Below are positions 59,901 to 64,000 of a stretch of 64,000 nt of DNA, one piece after another. Within the stretch, counting starts at the first letter, position 1, and every line of letters starts with the position of its first letter. The DNA comes from Amycolatopsis acididurans (GTDB taxonomy: Bacteria > Actinomycetota > Actinomycetes > Mycobacteriales > Pseudonocardiaceae), in assembly GCF_012328925.1 (NCBI RefSeq), contig NZ_JAAXLS010000012.1, positions 1 through 64,000 of the forward strand, in the 5' to 3' direction. Both the position numbers and the translations under genes were made by a program. The notes under the pieces are model-generated. The model saw nothing but the letters and a program-made list of their open reading frames with translations, did no database searches and was not told where the DNA came from.

Positions 59901-61416
59901 CGCGTTCGAGGGCACCGGCCCGCAACGCTCGGCGCTGGCCGAGGCGACCGAGGCCGAGGCCGACAATCGGTCGATCCGCACGCCTGCCGAGCTGCTCGCG
60001 GACGCGAGCGAGCTGGCCACCGCGGGGCGGACCGCGCGCTGGCTCGATGACCTGGTGCGGGCCGGGAGGCTGACGGAGAACCAGCGGGCCCGCATCGCCG
60101 CCGAGGACGGGGCACCGACCCTGGCGCGGCTGCTGCGCCGGGCGGAGCTGGCCGGGCACGACCCGCGCCACGTGCTCCACGAGGCCGTTACGGCACGGGA
60201 GCTGGCCGGAGCACGGCAGCTGTCCAACGTCATCCACGGCCGCATCACCGCCGCAGTGCGGCTCGACCCGGTCGGCAACTCCTACCACGACTGGCTGCCC
60301 ACGGTGGATGATCCAGAGTGGTCGACCTACCTGCGGACGTTGGCCGATGCCGCTGACCAGCGGTGCCGTGAGCTGGGTGAGCAGCTGGCCGCCGAACCGG
60401 AGCAGTGGGCCGTCGAGGCGTTCGGGCCGGTGCCCGACGAGCCGGAGGCCCGCAACGAGTGGGTCGAGCGGGCCGCGATCGTGGCCGCGCACCGCGAGCT
60501 GACCGCCCATGAGGACGAGGCGACCGCGCTCGGCGCGACACCGAAGACCGGGCAAGTTGAGGCGTACGCGTCGTGGCGGGCCGCGTGGCGGGCGCTGGGA
60601 CGGCCGGAATCCGGCCGGGACGAGCTCGAGATGTCCGACGGGCAGCTGCACGTCCGGATGCGTGCGTGGGAGCGAGAAAAGGCGTGGGGCCCGGAGTTTG
60701 TGGGCAACGAACTGGCCGGAACCCATCAGGCGCTCGATCAGCGTCGCCGCGACGCCGCGATGCGCCGCGCCGAGGCCGACGCCTCCACGGACGAGGCCGA
60801 GCGGGAGCGACTGCTGCAGGAAGCCAGCGACGCGGAAGCCCTCGCCGATGTGCTCGCCACGCGAGCGGCGGAACTCGAAGCAGCTGACGATGCGCGCGCG
60901 GTGTGGATGGCCCACACCGCAGAAACCCGCGCCGCAGCCGACCGGGCACGGCTGGAGCTGTCAGCCCGGTCGGTCGACGCCGCGCCGGTTGAGACCGTCA
61001 CCGCCGAGGAATGGCTTGAGGCCCACAACCGGCACATGGCAGAGGAGGACTCGCACCGCGAGGTCACGGCCGAGCACGACCTCGCCGACGTGGTTGAGCA
61101 ACAGGCGACCGACCTCGACGCCGTCGCCGCAGACGCCGACGACGACGTTGCGGAAACCGACGTGAGCGACGTGAGAGACACCGCCAGCGCCGAAACACCG
61201 GTCGTGCATTCGGCAGACGTTCGAGTGCCCTCCGCAGACGAATCGGCCGACACCATCGAGCACGCTCGGCGCGCGCTGCAGGAAATCCAGGCCCGCGAGG
61301 CCGCCGACGCGCAGCGGGCCGAGGAGGAAGCCAGGGCAGCGGAAATGTACCGCCGCAACACCATCGACGCGGCCGAAGCAGCCGTAGTCGACGAGAACGC
61401 GGCGGTCGCGCAATGA
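56977..61416 (+). CDS. MobF relaxase-helicase (TrwC/TraA-like)
   Basis: The 1479-residue protein has the relaxase start MLTVANGYSVSYLTDEVA with the active Tyr region NYYTD, and the metal triad in HDSRNHDPQLHIHNAIL (His254, His259, His261). A RecD/TraI-like helicase domain follows with Walker A GPAGTGKS (584-591), DLVVVDESAM and HSAQGLTVD. The Glu/Ala-rich C-terminus (from about 1100) is likely coiled. It nicks at oriT and unwinds one strand for transfer. No ribosome site is very strong. Confidence 0.92.
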   Translation: MLTVANGYSVSYLTDEVAKGRENYYTDAVAAGEPPGRWYGGGAEKLGLVGLVDEQDMRAVYEQFLDPRDEAFNDPSRWGEASTLGHTGRKYPTEDELYAAALDAEPHATPERREELRLDAGRRARKNVAFLDATFSVQKSVTVLHTAFEAQRVKAERTAERLTEALATATAADPSELAALARQRDDATAAADSWRAHRDAVEDAIWAGNRAALDYLSEHAGYSRVGHHGGAAGRFIDAHDLVVASFFQHDSRNHDPQLHIHNAILNRVEGSDGQWRTLDGRALYLHRGAAAAIGERTTEEHLARALGVRFASRPDGKAREVVGISPQVMELFSSRRRAITRKTATLVEAFEAKFGREPNSLELDRLQRQATFATRKAKTHDGETAAARLERWDRELRAEVADGLAGVARDVLALSHEQREAPEWSPEVVLKTALADVQSTKAGWTAPDLTRAISAALPDHLGDLDGAQLTQLLDSLTAEGVKLATPLATDRPGVAVLPDALKLANGQSVYEAPGRKLYATPEHVHTERALAASTARGGAPALDVSAVDGFVAALADANVVLGADQAAAVRGVLTSGAAVECLVGPAGTGKSFVVGALAKAWEDPDLWNGAPRRVVGLASSQVATDVLAGERLTARNIARWLHAQAKLAEGSTHPEHAAWRLNPGDLVVVDESAMANTADLARIHHHVREAGAKLLLTGDHRQLAAVGAGGGMELMAGAGAAYELTEVRRFAADWERGASLRLRDGDQTVLGDYHKHGRILDAGTREQAETTAGKAWLADTLAGKHSILIVDTNEQAAHLCAELRNDLIRLGHVAEDGVPLGLQGTYAGVGDLIQARRNGWDLAGFEGNREVPINRKQYRVLDTRDDGGLVVARVLGREDGIGEVLGERITLPGAYVGEHVALGYASTVHSAQGLTVDTSHAVVTESTGQEALYVGLTRGRHGNTAHVTTLSVPNDAPEGAALEAVHKTPAAVLATAFEGTGPQRSALAEATEAEADNRSIRTPAELLADASELATAGRTARWLDDLVRAGRLTENQRARIAAEDGAPTLARLLRRAELAGHDPRHVLHEAVTARELAGARQLSNVIHGRITAAVRLDPVGNSYHDWLPTVDDPEWSTYLRTLADAADQRCRELGEQLAAEPEQWAVEAFGPVPDEPEARNEWVERAAIVAAHRELTAHEDEATALGATPKTGQVEAYASWRAAWRALGRPESGRDELEMSDGQLHVRMRAWEREKAWGPEFVGNELAGTHQALDQRRRDAAMRRAEADASTDEAERERLLQEASDAEALADVLATRAAELEAADDARAVWMAHTAETRAAADRARLELSARSVDAAPVETVTAEEWLEAHNRHMAEEDSHREVTAEHDLADVVEQQATDLDAVAADADDDVAETDVSDVRDTASAETPVVHSADVRVPSADESADTIEHARRALQEIQAREAADAQRAEEEARAAEMYRRNTIDAAEAAVVDENAAVAQ

Positions 61417-61420
61417 GCCG

Positions 61421-61840
61421 TCAGTCGCGCGCCGGGGCCGGGGCGGGAACCTCGATCGGCGGATTTCCGTACCGGTGCCACGCCCACTCGAACGTGGCAT
61501 GCACCGCCAGCAGCCAGCCCGGGCGTTTGGTCAACCAGTACGGCACCGGCCGGCGGCCCAACAGCTTTGCTGCGGCCAGGGCCTCCTCCTCGATGGCTTC
61601 CTCGTACGCGGACCCGAACCGGCGCGTGATCGGCGCGTCAGCTGGATACCACGCGCGGCCCTCCGGTCGCACAGTCGCGGTCGCCAGCCACCGGCATGTC
61701 TGGACCACCCCGAAGTTCGCCCACGTCCGATCCCGCTCATACAACCGCTCAGCTGCCAACCAGAGCCGCGCGAATTCCACCGTCGGCACGCGCACATTGC
61801 CGCGCGGAATCCTGTCGAAATCGCGTCCTGTCAGCTCCAT
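61421..61840 (-). CDS. hypothetical protein, 139 residues
   Basis: The ATG at 61840 begins MELTGRDFDRIPRGNVRVPT, and the protein contains WLAAERLYERDRTWANFGVVQ, DAPITRRFGSAYEEAIEEEAL and LTKRPGWLLAVHATFEWAWH. Related short proteins occur on actinomycete plasmids and elements; no function is known. It is convergent with the relaxase (stop 5 bp away), and its promoter lies beside the hairpin region. Confidence 0.65.
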   Translation of the reverse strand: MELTGRDFDRIPRGNVRVPTVEFARLWLAAERLYERDRTWANFGVVQTCRWLATATVRPEGRAWYPADAPITRRFGSAYEEAIEEEALAAAKLLGRRPVPYWLTKRPGWLLAVHATFEWAWHRYGNPPIEVPAPAPARD

Positions 61841-61874
61841 ACCAACCAGGGTGACACCGGGCACCGACAATTTT

Positions 61875-62183
61875 GAGCACCCGGCGCCATCGCTCGCCAA
61901 CGCGCGGGTGCTCGCGCTCAAGGCCGCGCGGGCCAAGGACCCGAGCTGTGCCGCCTTCGGCGGCGCGGTCTTGTCTACCGCGACAAACGTGGCTACTCAC
62001 CCTGCCAGCGGCGGCCCGTGTCCGGTTACCACGGCCCCACCTCACCAGCAAGGGGTCCAAAACATCTTGGCCGCAAAAAAGCACGCGCCCAAGATCTTTT
62101 GGCCTGATCCCTTGCTGGTGAGCCTCCGGGGCCGTGGTCGCCCTCGCCCGCGGGCAGGCCCCGGAAAAGCACGGGGCATGCCC
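61875..62183. other. multi-hairpin region, candidate oriT or replication origin
   Basis: This 413-bp gene-free region has three dyads. GAGCACCCG/CGGGTGCTC is at 61875-61883 and 61905-61913. A giant imperfect hairpin spans 62028-62138: arms ACCACGGCCCC/GGGGCCGTGGT, CTCACCAGCAAGGG/CCCTTGCTGGTGAG and CCAAAACATCTTGG/CCAAGATCTTTTGG are nested around an 18-base loop containing AAAAAA. A third, GGGCAGGCCCCG/CGGGGCATGCCC, is at 62152-62183. Position next to the relaxase suggests oriT or a plasmid origin; neither is proved. Confidence 0.6.
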
Positions 62184-62253
62184 GCCGGCCCAAGGGCCGC
62201 GGACCGAAAAGAAAAAGACGCCGGTGCCGGACTGTCTGGAAAGGACACTGAGA

Positions 62254-63138
62254 ATGAAGTGCATTGCCCACAGCGTCGAGTACTGCCCGACCTGTAACTC
62301 ACTGCCGCAGCCGTTCCAGGCCAGCTTCGAGGGCTGGAACGCCAACCCCGACAGCCTCGACGACTGGCCCAACACGGTGTCGGTCGAGGCGGTGACCGGA
62401 TACGACCCGGCGGCCGAGGACGCCGCGAGCGTGGCCGGCGAGCGTGACCTCGACGAGTACGCCGACACCCACGGCGAGCGGGAACTGGTCGAGATCGACA
62501 CCAACTACAAGCCCACCCGGCCGGGGCAGCACCCGGTGCGCCTCACCAGGGTTGACGCCGCGCGCCTGGCCGCCGCGATCCTGCAAGCCACCGAGGACAC
62601 CTTCCACTACACGCGGTGCGGGCGGTTGCGCCCGGCCGACGCGAAGGAACTGCTGGAGGCCCTCCGTGACGTCGAGTACCAGCTGAGCGAACTGCGTGAC
62701 CACGCGCTGACCGACCTGCTCATCGGCACCGGCCTCGACCGCGACCCCATGAACACCGCCGACGAGGAGAGCAAGCGCCCCGACGAACACAACCGGAGCG
62801 AGCAAGCGACCGTCGAAGGCACGCCCACACCGACTGAGGCGGGCCAGGGAAGCGAGCAGCACACGCCGGTGCCCGCATGGCGCGGAACCTGGCCAGCTGA
62901 AACCCGCAGCTTCGACACGCAGTTGGCCGACGCCCTGCACGAGCTGTACCCGGATGTCGTCGTTGCGTTCACCGGGGCCGACGCGTTCGGTGCCCTGGCC
63001 TACAAGGTGAACCGCCGCTGCCGCGAAACAGGTGAGACCCCGCTGCAGGTGCTGACCTCCCTCGACCCCGAGGACCGCGTGTTCGCACCCGGCGCCCTCG
63101 ACCCGGCCGCGTTTCTCGCCAGCCGCATCGATTCCTGA
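62254..63138 (+). CDS. hypothetical acidic element protein, 294 residues
   Basis: The ATG at 62254 follows AAGGAC. The N-terminus MKCIAHSVEYCPTCNSLPQP has Cys/His pairs of a possible zinc finger. The middle is helical (ARLAAAILQATEDTFHYTRC, LLEALRDVEYQLSELRDHAL), then a disordered acidic linker, and a C-terminal helical domain (DTQLADALHELYPDVVVAFT). It lies just right of the hairpin region. It could be a replication or nickase accessory protein, but no domain supports this. Confidence 0.55.
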   Translation: MKCIAHSVEYCPTCNSLPQPFQASFEGWNANPDSLDDWPNTVSVEAVTGYDPAAEDAASVAGERDLDEYADTHGERELVEIDTNYKPTRPGQHPVRLTRVDAARLAAAILQATEDTFHYTRCGRLRPADAKELLEALRDVEYQLSELRDHALTDLLIGTGLDRDPMNTADEESKRPDEHNRSEQATVEGTPTPTEAGQGSEQHTPVPAWRGTWPAETRSFDTQLADALHELYPDVVVAFTGADAFGALAYKVNRRCRETGETPLQVLTSLDPEDRVFAPGALDPAAFLASRIDS

Positions 63139-63177
63139 CCCCGCGCCGCACAAACAACGACAAGGAGGTGACACGCG

Positions 63178-63267
63178 ATGAACTGCAACCCCGCCGCAGG
63201 CGACGGCCACTACTACGTCAAGCAAGACGGCCGCTGGGTCTGCTGCAAATGCGGCAGCTCGCAATGA
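63178..63267 (+). CDS. 29-residue Cys-rich peptide
   Basis: A perfect AAGGAGGTGA ribosome site stands seven bases upstream of ATG 63178. The product contains HYYVKQDGRWVCCKCGSS, with Cys residues fit for a small metal site, and no hydrophobic segment. Such mini-genes are common in actinomycete mobile elements. Function is unknown. Confidence 0.6.
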   Translation: MNCNPAAGDGHYYVKQDGRWVCCKCGSSQ

Positions 63268-63381
63268 GTGGCGTCTGAGATGCGGACGGGCCGGGTCGTG
63301 ACCGGCCCGTCCGACTCAGAGCCTACGTCCCGCGAAGAAACCCCAGGTCCCGACCGACTCAAGCTCTGGGAGCGAGATCCA

Positions 63382-63600
63382 ATGGAAGCCTCATCCGCCG
63401 CCGAAAACCGCCGGCGCCTGCTCACCGTTGAAGAGGCCGCCGAGGCGCTGAGCATCGGCCGCACCACCATGTACGCGCTCATCAAGGCCGGGCACATCTC
63501 GACGGTCCGCCTCGGGAAACTCCGCCGGGTACCCACCGACGCTCTCACCGCCTATGTCTCGCAACTTGCTACCCACCAGCACGCAAGCGCGACGCGCTGA
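63382..63600 (+). CDS. xis: excisionase (Xis), AlpA/MerR-type HTH
   Basis: ATG 63382 gives a 72-residue protein with the excisionase core LLTVEEAAEALSIGRTTMYA and a following wing GHISTVRLGKLRRVPTDALT. The frame extends to GTG 63268, but a start there is poorly supported. The gene ends 19 bp before integrase, the usual xis-int order, and its product would bend DNA at the attachment site to favour excision. Confidence 0.85.
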   Translation: MEASSAAENRRRLLTVEEAAEALSIGRTTMYALIKAGHISTVRLGKLRRVPTDALTAYVSQLATHQHASATR

Positions 63601-63619
63601 CCAGGGGAGGGGACTTTAC

Positions 63620-64000
63620 ATGGCAAGGAAGAAGCGAGCTGAGGGCACTCGTCGACCCAACGGGGCGTCAAGCATCTACGAAGGCGCTGACCGCAAGTGG
63701 CACGGTTGGGTGACGATGGGTGTCGGCGACGACGGCAGCCCTGACAGACGCCACGTCAAGCGTTCGAGCGAGGCCGACGTGATCAAGGCCGTCCGGCAGC
63801 TGGAGCAGGAGCGCGACAGCGGCAAGGTTCGTAAACCAGGGCGGGCGTGGACGGTGGAGAAATGGCTGACCTACTGGGTCGAGAACATCGCGGCGCCCAG
63901 CGTCAGACACACCACGATGGTCGGCTACAGGTCGTCGGTCTACAACCACCTCATCCCCGGAGTGGGAAAACACCGCATCGACAAGCTGCAGCCGGAGCAC
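63620..64000 (+). CDS. int: tyrosine-type integrase, N-terminal part
   Basis: The gene runs off the right edge after 127 codons. ATG 63620 follows GGGGAGGGGAC. The first 60 residues form a basic arm-binding domain (ARKKRAEGTRRPNGASSIYE, KWHGWVTMGVGDDGSPDRRH), and residues 75-127 start a core-binding domain (WTVEKWLTYWVENIAAPSV, TTMVGYRSSVYNHLIPGVG). The catalytic domain is outside the window. It should recombine the element into a tRNA-Ser gene, judging from the scar at 42903. Confidence 0.85.
   Translation, partial: MARKKRAEGTRRPNGASSIYEGADRKWHGWVTMGVGDDGSPDRRHVKRSSEADVIKAVRQLEQERDSGKVRKPGRAWTVEKWLTYWVENIAAPSVRHTTMVGYRSSVYNHLIPGVGKHRIDKLQPEH

Larger units (their letters stand above)
42903..64000. 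mobile_element. integrated mobilisable/conjugative element (left end; continues past the window)
   Basis: The left boundary is a tRNA-Ser 3' half (42903-42962) on the minus strand. The right part has excisionase (63382) and tyrosine integrase (63620 onward), transcribed towards the expected reconstituted tRNA outside the window. Between them lie a MobF relaxase, a coupling ATPase, Spd-like and SsgA-like proteins and regulators, an arrangement seen in actinomycete integrative elements. The tRNA-Phe scar at 45313-45354 suggests a composite structure. Confidence 0.8.

Noticed and set aside
1..64000. CRISPR arrays, rRNA genes or insertion sequences
   Set aside because: No regularly spaced direct repeats of 25-40 bp, no rRNA signatures and no transposase motifs were seen. 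The only tandem array is the coding repeat at 18776-19000.

Overview
The window is high-GC actinomycete DNA. Gene content (ESX-type secretion substrates, an N-terminally fused glycine/sarcosine methyltransferase, SsgA-like and Spd-like proteins, CHAT and papain-like proteases, many GTG starts and ATGA/GTGA overlaps) fits a Pseudonocardiaceae genome such as Amycolatopsis. This assignment is inferred from content; no rRNA or species marker is present.

Positions 1-27660 are chromosomal. They begin with a truncated thiamine-pyrophosphate oxidase and an exopolyphosphatase, followed by single housekeeping genes (CutA, a secreted GH1 glycosidase, a metallo-beta-lactamase-fold enzyme, PPOX and SRPBCC proteins). 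An ESX-associated substrate operon lies at 8373-11369, then a succinate-semialdehyde dehydrogenase, an ABC exporter with its divergent GbsR-like regulator, and a TetR/SDR pair with an operator. A papain / repeat protein / sigma factor / CHAT cluster occupies 17538-23281. It is followed by a candidate SRPBCC-antitoxin pair, tyrA, an M20 amidohydrolase, tadA with its partner gene, and tRNA-Ser(CGA).

Positions 28130-38640 hold one long unit. A structured leader ending in an intrinsic terminator precedes a six-gene operon: fused GSMT-SDMT (glycine to betaine), metK, adenosine kinase, metH, S-adenosylhomocysteinase and metF. The operon makes betaine and carries its own complete methyl cycle. S-adenosylhomocysteine released by three methylations is split, adenosine is rephosphorylated, and homocysteine is remethylated to methionine and then S-adenosylmethionine. 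Downstream on the opposite strand (38637-42229) is a four-gene cluster of small helical proteins around a soluble EccC/FtsK-like ATPase.

From 42903 to the right edge the DNA is an integrated mobile element. Its left boundary is the 3' half of a tRNA-Ser(GGA) gene. Its right part holds xis and a tyrosine integrase that runs off the window. Between them are a TcmP / Gp37-Gp68 pair with reduced GC content, a second tRNA 3' half (tRNA-Phe), a divergent pair around a 26-bp perfect palindrome, an XRE repressor and a small unknown operon. Further right are an SOS-box promoter, an XRE-FGE-like fusion, a class IV aminotransferase, a GntR regulator facing a palindromic operator, and a transfer operon (coupling ATPase, SsgA-like, small Cys-rich protein, Spd-like membrane protein, MobF relaxase-helicase). 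A large multi-hairpin region at 61875-62183 is a candidate origin. The element has a relaxase and a coupling protein but no visible type IV secretion channel, so it looks mobilisable or conjugative by an unseen apparatus.

Most promising for novelty: the CHAT/papain/sigma cluster, in which two neighbouring proteins share a C-terminal domain; the leader RNA of the betaine operon; the soluble EccC-like ATPase cluster; and the double-tRNA-scar mobile element.
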